DNA of 64,000 bases from Bradyrhizobium sp. JYMT SZCCT0428 (GTDB lineage: Bacteria; Pseudomonadota; Alphaproteobacteria; Rhizobiales; Xanthobacteraceae): contig NZ_JAFCLS010000002.1 of assembly GCF_018131075.1 (NCBI RefSeq), forward strand, positions 62,001 to 126,000, in the 5' to 3' direction. The notes under the pieces were generated by a model. The model was not told the origin of the DNA, made no database searches, and saw nothing but the letters and a program-made list of their open reading frames with translations. This document shows, piece by piece, positions 8,022 to 16,829 of this stretch. How positions within the stretch are numbered: the first letter of the stretch is position 1; every line of letters begins with the position of its first letter. The position numbers and the translations under genes are program-made.

Positions 8022-9578
8022 TTAGTCGCTCATCATCGTAATGAGCCATTCTCTGGTTCTCTTCCGGTCGATCTTACCTGCTGCCGTCTTGCTGATTTCT
8101 TCGACCACGTAAATCTTCGCGGGCACTTTGTACCGGGCTAGGCTCGCCGAACAGTAAGCGATCAAGTCCGCCGCGTCACGGCTGCTACCGGGTCGGACCT
8201 TTACACAAGCGTGCATCACTTCGCCCCGGTACGTATCTGGCACCGCGGCGGCGACTGCTTCCACGACATCGGGATGTGACGAAAGGACTTCATCCAGCTC
8301 CCTCGGAAACACATTGTATCCCGAGACAATCGCCATATCTTTCTTGCGGTCTCTGACGAACAGGTATCCATCGGCATCAAGCTCCCCGATATCGCCCGTG
8401 TAGAGCCATCCGTCTCGAATGATTTCCGCGGTCTCCCGCGCCCGACCGCGATAACCAGCCATGAGCTGGGGGCCTCGAGCCCTGATTTCTCCGATGCTCG
8501 ACGGGCCCAGCACAGTTGTTCCGTTCTCGGCGTCCACTATCTCGATCTCGGTGCCCGGCAATGCGAGCCCCACTGATCCCGGCTTTCGGAGGCCAAGCAA
8601 CGGATTGAAGCAAAGGATCGCGGTCGCTTCGGTAAGGCCATATCCCTCGGCAATGGGAACATGGGTGACTCGCTCCCACTCGGCCAGCGTCGCCACCAAG
8701 AGCGGCGCGGCCCCTGAATAGGCCCCTATGAGCGAAGCATAGTCCTTCTCGGTAAATCCGGGATGAGCGACAAGTCCATTGTAAATGGTCGGTGCTCCGC
8801 AGAACAGGGTAATTCGCTCGGCCGAGATCGCATCAAGCGCGCGCTCCGGCTCGTAACGCGGCAGGACCACGAGTGTGCTCGCCGAATAGATGGATGGAAA
8901 AAAGGAAGTCGCCGTCGCATACGCGTGGAAGAGTGGCGTCATGCATAAAAATCTCTCCTGCCCGAAGCGCGTCGGCAGGAGCTCCTCCCGCTGAGTCACG
9001 TTGAGTGCTGTAGTGCGGTGGGTGAGATTTACGCCTTTGGCGCCACCGGTCGTGCCGCCGGTGTATTGAAGCACGGCAAGTTCGTCTAATCCAGGCTTTG
9101 AAAGGGCCGCGAAATCGGCGAAGCGAGATCGACGAACCAGCGAGGCGAACGGTTCATCGATGACGACCGACCCGCGAATTTCTGCACCTTCTGAGTTGGA
9201 GAGCTGTTCGTTCAACGATCGGGTGCAAACCAGAACCAGTGGATCCGCATCCCGCAGTATCGGCCCCAATTCTTTGGCCGGATAGGATGGATTGAGCAGA
9301 ACGACCTGTGCGCCGCTGTCCATTGCGCCGAGAACGGCGATGACGGAATCGGCGCTGTTGGGCAGCGCAACGGCAACTCTATCACGGTGACTGCCCAGTC
9401 GCTTCAAGTGCGCCGTGAATTCGAGAACGCTCGTCACGAGATCTGCATAGGTAAGCCTAACCCCGCCGACAATGACAAGTGCCTCACCATCCGGATTCCG
9501 TTCCGCGGCATGGGAGAGCATATGCATCAAGGTCTGAACCGACGAGAGGGGTCGATTTGATTCCCGCCGCATTTTCAT
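8022..9578 (-). CDS. Acyl-CoA synthetase (AMP-binding family)
   Basis: ATP-dependent ligase, 518 residues, joining a carboxylic acid to CoA via an acyl-adenylate. Visible motifs are the P-loop YTGGTTGGAKGVNLTH, the adenine motif GYGLTEA, the hinge region YTGDIGELDADGYLFVRDRKKD and the C-terminal catalytic Lys in KTAAGKIDRK. The start at 9578 is chosen because its ATG overlaps the acyl-CoA dehydrogenase stop as ATGA and the family N terminus begins there. The reading frame is open further upstream, but that part lies inside the dehydrogenase gene. The closest subfamily looks like medium/long-chain or 4-coumarate-type ligases; the substrate is unresolved. Confidence 0.92.
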   Translation of the reverse strand: MKMRRESNRPLSSVQTLMHMLSHAAERNPDGEALVIVGGVRLTYADLVTSVLEFTAHLKRLGSHRDRVAVALPNSADSVIAVLGAMDSGAQVVLLNPSYPAKELGPILRDADPLVLVCTRSLNEQLSNSEGAEIRGSVVIDEPFASLVRRSRFADFAALSKPGLDELAVLQYTGGTTGGAKGVNLTHRTTALNVTQREELLPTRFGQERFLCMTPLFHAYATATSFFPSIYSASTLVVLPRYEPERALDAISAERITLFCGAPTIYNGLVAHPGFTEKDYASLIGAYSGAAPLLVATLAEWERVTHVPIAEGYGLTEATAILCFNPLLGLRKPGSVGLALPGTEIEIVDAENGTTVLGPSSIGEIRARGPQLMAGYRGRARETAEIIRDGWLYTGDIGELDADGYLFVRDRKKDMAIVSGYNVFPRELDEVLSSHPDVVEAVAAAVPDTYRGEVMHACVKVRPGSSRDAADLIAYCSASLARYKVPAKIYVVEEISKTAAGKIDRKRTREWLITMMSD

Positions 9579-11314
9579 TCGATTTCGCCCGCTTCGCAGA
9601 GATCGAACATCCGACTGGAAAGAGCGCTTTCTGCCAACGCCGCCGCAGGCGCCAGATACTGCGCCGCCAGGAAACGAGCGTTCTTTCTCTTTCTTCGGGA
9701 GAATTCGTCTGCGACGCGCGTGTCCGAGGCCGTCGCACGTGTTGCTGCAAGCCACGTTAACCAGCATGCGAGTACGGTGCCTGAAAACATCAGGTAGTGG
9801 GCACCGTTCGCTCGCAGGCGGGCTAGTCGAGCGCCGTTCTGCACGACGATCGAGTCGGTTAGCTCTTTCAGCAGCGCCAGCGAGGCGCATATCTTCTCGC
9901 GGACGAATAACAGTCCGGGGTCATCCACGGAACTCTCGCTCATGAGCGATGTCTCGATTGAACTGAAGAGTTTTCGTGCACCGCACCCACCGTCCAAACG
10001 GATCTTGCGAAAGATTAGATCGTTGGCCTGAACACCAGTCGTGCCTTCGTATATCATGTGCACACGTGCCTCACGGAAGTACTGCGAAGCCTCGCATTCC
10101 TCGCTGTAGCCCAGGCCGCCGAAGATCTGCACTCCCGTAGAAGCCACATCGAAACCGGTTTCGGTGCACCAGGCTTTCACGATGGGCGTCAATATCTCCA
10201 GGCGAACTTTTGTCTCCGCCAACGAGGCATGAGCGCCGTCAACGAAAGATGCCGCGTAGGCAATAAGGAAGCGAATTGCCTCGGTTCTGGCTTCCATCGA
10301 CGTCAGCATCCTTCGGACGTCGGGGTGGTTGGCGATAACCGTTGGTTTCCCCTGCGCATCACGACCTTGCACGCGAACAGCCGCATATCCAACGGCGGCT
10401 TGCCTTGCCCGTTCGGCCGACCCTAAGGCAAAGGCAGCGACCCTTAGACGAGCTTGGTTAAGCAGAATGAACATCTGCTCCAAACCACCGTTTTCTTTTC
10501 CGAGCAGTTCCGCCGTCGCCCCTCCATTTTCGCCGAAAACCAAGGATGCGGTCGGACTGGATTTCAAGCCGATCTTCTTCTCGATTCCAATGCACTTCAC
10601 ATCGTTCGAACCACCTTCGAGGCGGAGCTTCGGCACCAAATATAGGGAAAGTCCCTTCACCCCAGGAGCGCCACTTGGGCTACGCGCCAGCACCAGGTGA
10701 ACAATATTCTCGGTGAGGTCGTGTTCGCCCCAGGTGATGAGCGACTTGCGCCCCTTGATGAATAGCGACCCCTCCTCCACGTAGGCACGCGTCGCGATGG
10801 CGCCGAGATCGCTTCCTGCCTGCGGCTCAGTTAGGGCCATCGTCACGGTCCATTCTCCTGAGATCAGACGCGGAAGGTAGATCTGCTTTTGTCTCTCGCT
10901 TCCGAAACGGTCGATCAGCTCGATTGCCCCCGGCGTCGGCATCAGGCCCATGGCAAGCGAGAGATTGGCGGAGTTCAACATCTCCGAAATGGAGATTGCC
11001 ACGGCAAAGGGCATGGCCTGACCCGCGAGCCGGGCGGGCAATCCTAGACCATTCCATCCTGCCTTGGCGAAGATCGAATAGGCATCCTTGAACCCGGGAG
11101 GCGTGGTGACAACAACGTTCTCGAATCGGCACCCTTCCCTATCGCCGAGAGCGTTTAGGGGCGAAAAGACTCTCTCCGCTAACTTGCTGCACTGCAACAG
11201 GATTGCGTCCACCTCGTCCGCTTCAAAATTAGACGCGGCTGCTTGGTCGTTCATGCAACGGCTTACACCGAGCGCGAACCGAATTTCCTCCAATGGAGCC
11301 TGATACACGGTCAT
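9575..11314 (-). CDS. Acyl-CoA dehydrogenase (DmdC/FadE-like long form)
   Basis: FAD enzyme introducing a 2,3-double bond into an acyl-CoA, 579 residues, longer than the about 380-residue short-chain type and close to the 3-methylmercaptopropionyl-CoA dehydrogenase subfamily. Motifs: MALTEPQAGSDLGAI in the middle domain, and IYEGTTGVQANDL, whose Glu sits at the usual catalytic-base position of the C-terminal domain, followed by an additional C-terminal helical region. It is the first gene of the leftward operon and is coupled to the CoA synthetase by a 4-bp overlap. With that synthetase it suggests beta-oxidation-like breakdown of an imported acid. Confidence 0.92.
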   Translation of the reverse strand: MTVYQAPLEEIRFALGVSRCMNDQAAASNFEADEVDAILLQCSKLAERVFSPLNALGDREGCRFENVVVTTPPGFKDAYSIFAKAGWNGLGLPARLAGQAMPFAVAISISEMLNSANLSLAMGLMPTPGAIELIDRFGSERQKQIYLPRLISGEWTVTMALTEPQAGSDLGAIATRAYVEEGSLFIKGRKSLITWGEHDLTENIVHLVLARSPSGAPGVKGLSLYLVPKLRLEGGSNDVKCIGIEKKIGLKSSPTASLVFGENGGATAELLGKENGGLEQMFILLNQARLRVAAFALGSAERARQAAVGYAAVRVQGRDAQGKPTVIANHPDVRRMLTSMEARTEAIRFLIAYAASFVDGAHASLAETKVRLEILTPIVKAWCTETGFDVASTGVQIFGGLGYSEECEASQYFREARVHMIYEGTTGVQANDLIFRKIRLDGGCGARKLFSSIETSLMSESSVDDPGLLFVREKICASLALLKELTDSIVVQNGARLARLRANGAHYLMFSGTVLACWLTWLAATRATASDTRVADEFSRRKRKNARFLAAQYLAPAAALAESALSSRMFDLCEAGEIE

Positions 11315-11327
11315 TCAAAAGGCCTGA

Positions 11328-11351
11328 CGTAACCGATTTCGGATTACGTAA
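11328..11351. promoter_or_regulatory. Operator-like palindrome between acyl-CoA dehydrogenase and IclR genes
   Basis: CGTAACCGA and TCGGATTACG face each other around TTT, an inverted repeat with one bulged base, followed directly by the palindrome TTACGTAA. It lies 14 bp upstream of the acyl-CoA dehydrogenase start in the 250-bp divergent region. It shares CGTAA/TTACG half-sites with 1292-1312. It is most likely the binding site of the divergently encoded IclR protein; this is inferred from position. Confidence 0.5.
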
Positions 11352-11564
11352 CTCGATACGGCTATCGTAATTTGCGACTGAGTTCAACACGCTCTTTGCT
11401 TTCCGCGGCCCGTGCCCGGGAAGCCATCACACTGCGCAGATGTACCCGCGAGCGACATAGGGCGCTGGCCTCGGAAGCCGCTGATCTTGCCCGCCGCATA
11501 TGAAGGGCTTAATCCAAGATAGGCGGGAGCAAGACTCTCGATCAAACTGAGTAGAGATTCCCGG

Positions 11565-12431
11565 ATGTCCAAATCTCCCGACAAGTCGCGACGGCCGCGC
11601 GCGGTTTATGCCAGTGGGGGGGTGCAATCTGTCGAAGTGGGCATGCGCGTGCTCCGTTCGCTCGCCGATCTAGGCGGCGAAGAAAGTCTTGGAAAGATAG
11701 CTGAGCATGTCGGCATGCCTTCCGCGAAGGCACATCGGTATCTCGCCAGCCTGACTCGGGCGGGTTTCGTGGAGCGCTCACACAACAACAACAGATACAT
11801 GCTCGGTGGAATGGCTCTCAGGATTGGTCTGGTAGCCCTCTCACGGGTCGATGTAATCGCGGCTGCACACGTGGAACTTGCGGAATTACGCGATTCAGTC
11901 GATGCGTCCCTGCTACTCGCGGTCTGGGGGACGAACGGACCGACGATCGTACGTTGGCTTGAGCCAGCAAGGCCTGTGACGGTTAACGTCAGGGTCGGCT
12001 CGAACATGCCCCTGCTACGATCCGCGACGGGCCAAGTCTTTGCTGCTCTGCTTCCCCAATCGATGACCCATTCTCTGATCAAGGCTGACCTGAATGAAAT
12101 CAAGAAACTTCAGGGTAAGGCACCAACCCTGCATGAAGCCAAAGAAGCCCTTAAGACAGTGCGAAAACGCGGCCTCGGTCATACGGCAGGAGGTGTCCTC
12201 CCTGGGGTATTAGCCTTGGCGGCTCCGATCTATGATCACGACAATGAACTGGCCGCTGTTGTCACTGCACTAGGACCCGCTGGCCACTTCGATGATTCGC
12301 TCACGGGTCCTACGGCTCGTGCTCTCCTTGCATCGAGCCGAAGATTATCCGAGCGTATGGGCTCTACCATCTATTCAGCTGGTTCCGACGACCGGAAGCA
12401 CTCGGCGCGCGCCGTCCAACCCTTCGCCTAG
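11565..12431 (+). CDS. IclR-family transcriptional regulator
   Basis: Cytoplasmic DNA-binding regulator, 288 residues. The N-terminal winged helix (about 20-80) is recognisable from VGMRVLRSLADLG, SLGKIAEHVGMPSAKAHRYLASLTRAGFV in two halves, and the wing GGMALRIG. The C-terminal effector domain holds a TVNVRVGSNMPLLRSATGQV segment typical of IclR ligand pockets. It is transcribed divergently from the nine-gene catabolic operon with a palindrome between them, the standard arrangement for IclR control of degradation genes. The effector is probably the substrate or its CoA ester, but this cannot be read from sequence. Confidence 0.92.
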   Translation: MSKSPDKSRRPRAVYASGGVQSVEVGMRVLRSLADLGGEESLGKIAEHVGMPSAKAHRYLASLTRAGFVERSHNNNRYMLGGMALRIGLVALSRVDVIAAAHVELAELRDSVDASLLLAVWGTNGPTIVRWLEPARPVTVNVRVGSNMPLLRSATGQVFAALLPQSMTHSLIKADLNEIKKLQGKAPTLHEAKEALKTVRKRGLGHTAGGVLPGVLALAAPIYDHDNELAAVVTALGPAGHFDDSLTGPTARALLASSRRLSERMGSTIYSAGSDDRKHSARAVQPFA

Positions 12432-12825
12432 AAATACTCCGCCAGACCGAGGTGCGGCAATACGATCTAGTCATTTCGCCTATCCCGCCTATGACTTCGA
12501 TCGATTGCGGCGGGAGACACCGGTCAAGTCATGTGCCGCTGTTGCCATGCGGCGAGAGCGACCCGCATTGATGGCAACGACCTCAGCTCGGACCAGCGCA
12601 GTTGGAATTTCGATTGAGTCTGGTACCGTTGCGCACTTTCGTCACCTGCGCGTGACTCACGCAAACTAGCTCCCACCTGCGTGAATCAGCTCGCGGCGCG
12701 CGATGGCTTGGGGCTTTGCTGGACACAGACCGCCTCGTTCCCCATGAGGGACCGGGGGCGCAAAGATGAAGGTCGCCGTCCCGATCGTCCACCGGACAAT
12801 ACTAACGCGTTGGCTTCTGTTGCCT
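12432..12825. other. Gene-free stretch between IclR and cytochrome genes
   Basis: About 390 bp between the convergent ends of the IclR gene and the cytochrome c gene. No reading frame here resembles a known protein, and I see no convincing terminator hairpin or RNA. It looks like decayed intergenic DNA. Confidence 0.5.
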
Positions 12826-13182
12826 CTATTCTTTTTGCGTACTCAGAAATTTCAAATAAGCCACCAGTTCCCATATTTGCTCCTGTGAGAACGTTTCCCC
12901 CCACCGGGGCATCACCGCGCCCGATCCTTTGCGGCCATTTTTAATGATCCGATATGCATATTCGACATCAAAGTCGTCTCCCCGGCCCTTAAACGAGTGT
13001 GCTCTACCACCCATTCCCTCACTTCCATGGCAATAGCCCACACACGAACTATTGAAGCGCTGCTTTCCGGCATCAACCCTCTGAGGATCCGAAAGATCGA
13101 ACGGAGACCGCTCGTCAGCCGCAACCACTGACGACAGCGACATAACGCATAACCAGCCTATGGCAATACCCGCTGACCGCAT
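12826..13182 (-). CDS. Periplasmic c-type cytochrome with CX3CH haem site
   Basis: Single-haem cytochrome of 118 residues, the probable electron acceptor of the upstream PQQ dehydrogenase. The start at 13182 gives a clean signal peptide (MRSAGIAIGWLCVMSLSSVV, cleaved after AA). The haem site reads C47-V-G-Y-C51-H52, that is CX3CH instead of CX2CH; the codons were read directly and there is no ambiguity. The axial Met is probably in GAVMPRWG. It ends 88 bp downstream of the dehydrogenase and probably shares its transcript. Upstream in-frame Met codons exist, but would place a charged stretch before the signal peptide. Confidence 0.87.
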   Translation of the reverse strand: MRSAGIAIGWLCVMSLSSVVAADERSPFDLSDPQRVDAGKQRFNSSCVGYCHGSEGMGGRAHSFKGRGDDFDVEYAYRIIKNGRKGSGAVMPRWGETFSQEQIWELVAYLKFLSTQKE

Positions 13183-13269
13183 GACCAAATCCGTATTTGC
13201 GGCGGGCGGACTTTTAGGTCCGCCCGCCCATAGAAACACCTTGACTCGCAACAGCTATCGACGAGCATC

Positions 13270-14958
13270 TCAATCGAGAGCGAACACAACGAGCGCGGCG
13301 CCCGCGGGAATCTCCTTAATTCTGGGGAAGGCACTGGCCATGAAACCCACAGCGAGAGAGCCTAAACCAGTCGGAACGGCGACGTATTGCTTGCCGGCGA
13401 TTGAGTAGCTGATCGGTCCACCGCGCGTTCCAGAGCCCGCCGAGAACTGCCAGAGTACGGATCCATTGTCTGCATCGTAAGCATAGATATGTCCGTCGAC
13501 ATCGGCGTTGAATACGAGCCCGCCGCCAGTGGTCAGGACGCTTCCCAAGGCTGGTATCTCGTAGTCCACACTCCATTTCATTTTGCCTGTGACGGGGTCG
13601 CGCGCGGCAAGACGGCCAAGCGGCTTGCCCGTTGGAGGCGCAACGGTTTTTAGATCTCCAACGCCGAGCGATAGTGCGTTGATCGGTTTTAGGGAAGTTG
13701 GATCATCCTTCTTTGAGACAACTTCGTTGCAGGCCTCCATCGTGTTGGTGTACCAAAGCCCCGTCTGCGGGCTGTAAGCGCCATGATTCCAGCTTCTCGC
13801 ACCGAGCAACCAGGGACAGAGAAGCATTCTTTCACCAGGCTTTGGCTCGTTACGTCCAATCAACTCCCCTGTTCGAGGATCGATACTTTTCACCGAATTA
13901 ACGTTGTCGATGAGTCTCCAGACATTCTTGAGATCGCCGTTATCTCTGTTCATTACAAAGACGTAGCCGATCTTGTTGAGGTGCATCAGCAATTTTTCAT
14001 TATCCCTATCTATCAAGACAGCTTCGTAGGCGGAGTCGTAGTCCCAGACGTCATGAGGTATCTCCTGCCGATGCCATTTCAGCTTGCCCGTCTTCGGATC
14101 GAGCGCCAGGACCGTCGCGGTGTACTTGTTGTCGCCCTCCCGATCCGCTCCGTAGAAGTCCGGCGACGCATTGGACGTGCCGATATAGATCGTGTCGCTT
14201 GTCGCATCGTATGTTCCGGGTAGTCAGGCACCGCCTCCTCCCGTATTACCGGAGTCGTTCGGCCAGCTCTTTGGATCATCCTTGATGGTATCGAACGTCC
14301 ACGCCGGTTCACCCGTGTCAGCGTTTACCGCGTAAATTTTTCCGCGATGCGGTTGGTCACCACCAGTCGAACCGCCGAACAAAATTTCGCCGGCGAGCTG
14401 GGGAGGTGATGAAAATAGCGCGCCATATTCCTTCTTCTGATCGGTCAACTGGCGAGACCAGATTTCCTTCCCGGTCTTCTGATCCAGAGCGATGAAACGC
14501 CCGTCAAGCGTCCCAAGAAAAACCTTTCCACGCCCAACAGTGACGCCACGGCTCGCTGCTACGTAGAACACGTCGTTGGAGATTTGCGCGAGCTTCGGCT
14601 GATACTGCCACAAAACTGCTCCGGTTGCGCCATTTAGGGCATACATCCGGTTGTAAGGACCGATGTAATAGAGAACTCCATCCACTTCAATCGGTGTTGC
14701 TTGCAGTCCCTGCGTGACATCGCCCGGCTGATGTATCCACTTCACCTTCAGATTGGCGACGTTCTGTTTGTTAATCTGGGAAAGTGGGCTGTAACGCCAA
14801 GCCGCTCCAGTTCGATGATATTGGGGCCAGTCATTCGGCGACGCCGTTGCCATTGCCTCTAGGCTTTGCGCCCTCGCGAGTTGGGCAATGAACGGTGTTG
14901 CTACGATCAAGAGACCGACCAACAAAATGTAGTGACGTGTCATCTTTCGCGATTTCAT
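13270..14958 (-). pseudogene. PQQ-dependent alcohol dehydrogenase (lanthanide type) interrupted by in-frame TGA
   Basis: Eight-bladed quinoprotein, 562 codons. The N-terminal 244 residues (signal peptide, then W-motif blades) end at TGA 14226-14224. The same frame then continues to 13270 with unbroken homology, so this is one gene with one stop at codon 245. The context GGGGA-stop corresponds to the conserved GGxGAW, so the lost residue is the Trp that stacks on PQQ (TGG to TGA). Other ligands: Asp201 in STGGDQPHRG where methanol dehydrogenases have Glu, Asn263 in IGTSN, catalytic Asp306 and Asp308 in WDYD. The Asp two residues after the catalytic Asp is the lanthanide signature of XoxF/ExaF-like enzymes. 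The vicinal disulfide is absent. AGGAGG precedes the ATG. An internal restart at 14016 would give only the C-terminal half. Inactive unless the stop is read through or is an error. Confidence 0.88.
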
Positions 14959-15248
14959 AGAGCGTTCCTCCTGGTTGTCGTGTTTCTTAATTGATATCGG
15001 TAGGCTATCCGCGCCCGGTTCCTAGCGAGTGAAGCCATCAAACGGCGTCATGTAAGTAGCTCCGAAGCGTTCCAATATTTCGCGCGACTCATGTCTCCCC
15101 AACGTTGAACCGTGATGCTTGGATCGTCGTAGCTGCGTCGCGGTACCTTCACGAGATATTGCGTTCGTCGGTCAAATCGTGCGTCGCGCTCTTGACGGTT
15201 GGAGGTATCTCGGATGTTTAGGCGCGCTACGCTCGCTGACGGCTAAAC

Positions 15249-15264
15249 AGCAAAGCCCGTGCCA
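15249..15264 (-). promoter_or_regulatory. Sigma54 promoter for the PQQ dehydrogenase operon
   Basis: On the minus strand the bases read TGGCACGGGCTTTGCT, matching TGGCAC-N5-TTGC(A/T), with GG-N10-GC spacing exact (GG at 15263-15262, GC at 15251-15250). It points left to the PQQ dehydrogenase start at 14958, leaving a leader of roughly 280 bases. The AcoR-type sigma54 activator encoded 2 kb away is the natural partner. Confidence 0.72.
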
Positions 15265-15293
15265 TCGCCAACGGCTCACATTGAGCGCAATGG

Positions 15294-15322
15294 TATGGGC
15301 GCACTGCCAACTGCGGCCCATA
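15294..15322. repeat. TATGGGC/GCCCATA inverted repeat
   Basis: Seven-base arms TATGGGC (15294-15300) and GCCCATA (15316-15322) separated by 15 bases, between the two divergent sigma54 promoters. Possibly part of an upstream activating or IHF-type architecture; the function is not established. Confidence 0.35.
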
Positions 15323-15380
15323 CATTTTCGGCTGAAACACTCAACAAGATTGAGGTCAGGTCGTCTCAAATGTCGCAAGA

Positions 15381-15402
15381 CCGTCTCATTGCCATGAGAC
15401 GG
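15381..15402. promoter_or_regulatory. Perfect palindrome, candidate activator site
   Basis: CCGTCTCAT-TGCC-ATGAGACGG: nine-base arms with no mismatch. It lies 117 bp behind one sigma54 promoter and 165 bp behind the other, the usual distance for upstream activating sequences. A degenerate GTCTCA half-site precedes it at 15363-15368. It is the best candidate binding site for the AcoR-type activator; which protein binds is inference. Confidence 0.6.
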
Positions 15403-15566
15403 CTATTTCCTGAACCAATCAGAAAGGCGATATGGCGGGGCTCGCTTTAGTAGCGCCGTCCCACAATTTGCACTGACGTCGCGGGACGATGAGGCGGGTT
15501 CGGCTTCGGTCCTCCGACAATTTGGCGCCGAACCCCCATGCTGGCCATCACTCAATGGACAGCGGC

Positions 15567-15583
15567 TTGGCATGGCGCTTGCT
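15567..15583 (+). promoter_or_regulatory. Sigma54 promoter for the flavin monooxygenase operon
   Basis: TTGGCATGGCGCTTGCT fits TTGGCACG-N4-TTGCT with exact GG-N10-GC spacing (GG 15569-15570, GC 15581-15582). Transcription would start near 15594, about 50 bases before the monooxygenase ATG and its GGGAGGAG ribosome site. Confidence 0.75.
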
Positions 15584-15643
15584 ACCCAGCGATTGCAAAG
15601 CAAAACGCATCGCGAGATGCGGTACTCACAGGGAGGAGATCCT

Positions 15644-16744
15644 ATGGAAGTCGGCTATTTCACCATGCCTTCGCACCCACCGGAGTGCGGATTGAAAGAG
15701 GGCCACGATTGGGACCTACAGGTCCTGCGCTGGCTCGACGAACTTGGATATCAGGAAGCCTGGATCGGCGAGCATCACACCGCACCTTGGGAACCCAATC
15801 CGTCGCCGGACCTTCTGATCGCGCAAGCTCTGCTGCAGACCAAGAAGCTTCGGATCGGTCCTGGCGGTTTCCTGCTGCCCTATCATCACCCTGCCGAGCT
15901 CGCTAATCGCGTCGCGATGCTCGATCACCTTTCAGAGGGACGGCTTAATTTCGGCGTTGCCGCATCAGGCCTGCCCAGCGACTGGGCGATGTTCAATGTT
16001 GATGGCATGAGTGGACAGAACCGCGACATGACCCGCGAGGCGCTGGAGATCATCCTGAAGCTATGGTCCGATCCCGCACCCTTCACCTACAAAGGCAAGT
16101 TCTGGACGGTAACCAAGCCGGACACAATGTTCGATTTTCTGAAGCCACATCTCAAACCACTGCAGGCGCCGCATCCGCCAATCGGCGTCGCGGGTCTATC
16201 GAAGAACTCCGACACCCTGAAGCTTGCGGGAGAGCGCGGCTTCATCCCGATGAGCCTCAATCTCAACCCGGCCTACGTCAGCAGCCATTGGGATTCTGTC
16301 GAAGCTGGCGCCGCAAAGACCGGGCGCAAACCCAGTCGCAAGGATTGGCGACTGGTCCGCGAGGTGTTCATCGCAGATACCGATGAAGAAGCATGGAAGC
16401 TCTCAGCCGGCGACATGATGGGCCGCATGATGGGAGAATACTTTCTTCCCCTCTTGGGGCACTTTGGTTTCAAGGATTATCTGAAGCACATGCCCGACGT
16501 GCCCGATAGCGACGTTACAGTCGATTACTGCGCCCGACGCAACTGGATCGTCGGTTCACCTTCGACGGCCGTCGAAAAAATCGAAAAGATCTATCGCGAG
16601 GTCGGCGGCTTCGGCGTTCTGTGCGTGTTCGGCTTCGACTACAAGCATAAGCCGCAGGCATGGCATCGCTCGCTCGAGCTATTGCAGCGGGAGGTTATGC
16701 CGCAGTTGAAGCATCTGGGTGCGGAATTGTCAGAAGCAGCGTGA
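15644..16744 (+). CDS. Luciferase-like flavin-dependent monooxygenase (LimB-like)
   Basis: FMNH2- or FADH2-dependent oxygenase of the bacterial luciferase superfamily, 366 residues. The TIM-barrel family signature is visible: GYFTMPSHPP at the N terminus, EAWIGEHH at about 43, RIGPGGFLLPYHHP, DHLSEGRLNFGVA, then WIVGSPSTAVEKI near the end. The closest named relatives by these motifs are limonene 1,2-monooxygenase and alkanal monooxygenases. The start at 15644 is preferred over upstream Met codons because GGGAGGAGATCCT precedes it and the family N terminus begins exactly here. The flavin reductase gene follows by 85 bp, giving a two-component system. The sigma54 promoter is just upstream. Confidence 0.9.
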   Translation: MEVGYFTMPSHPPECGLKEGHDWDLQVLRWLDELGYQEAWIGEHHTAPWEPNPSPDLLIAQALLQTKKLRIGPGGFLLPYHHPAELANRVAMLDHLSEGRLNFGVAASGLPSDWAMFNVDGMSGQNRDMTREALEIILKLWSDPAPFTYKGKFWTVTKPDTMFDFLKPHLKPLQAPHPPIGVAGLSKNSDTLKLAGERGFIPMSLNLNPAYVSSHWDSVEAGAAKTGRKPSRKDWRLVREVFIADTDEEAWKLSAGDMMGRMMGEYFLPLLGHFGFKDYLKHMPDVPDSDVTVDYCARRNWIVGSPSTAVEKIEKIYREVGGFGVLCVFGFDYKHKPQAWHRSLELLQREVMPQLKHLGAELSEAA

Positions 16745-16829
16745 CAAATATAGCTCCAGGTGCGGAGAAGCTTCGCACCTGGGTTCACTTGCTTGGACGA
16801 AGGTCCGCGGTCGGCGTTGGGAGACAGGC

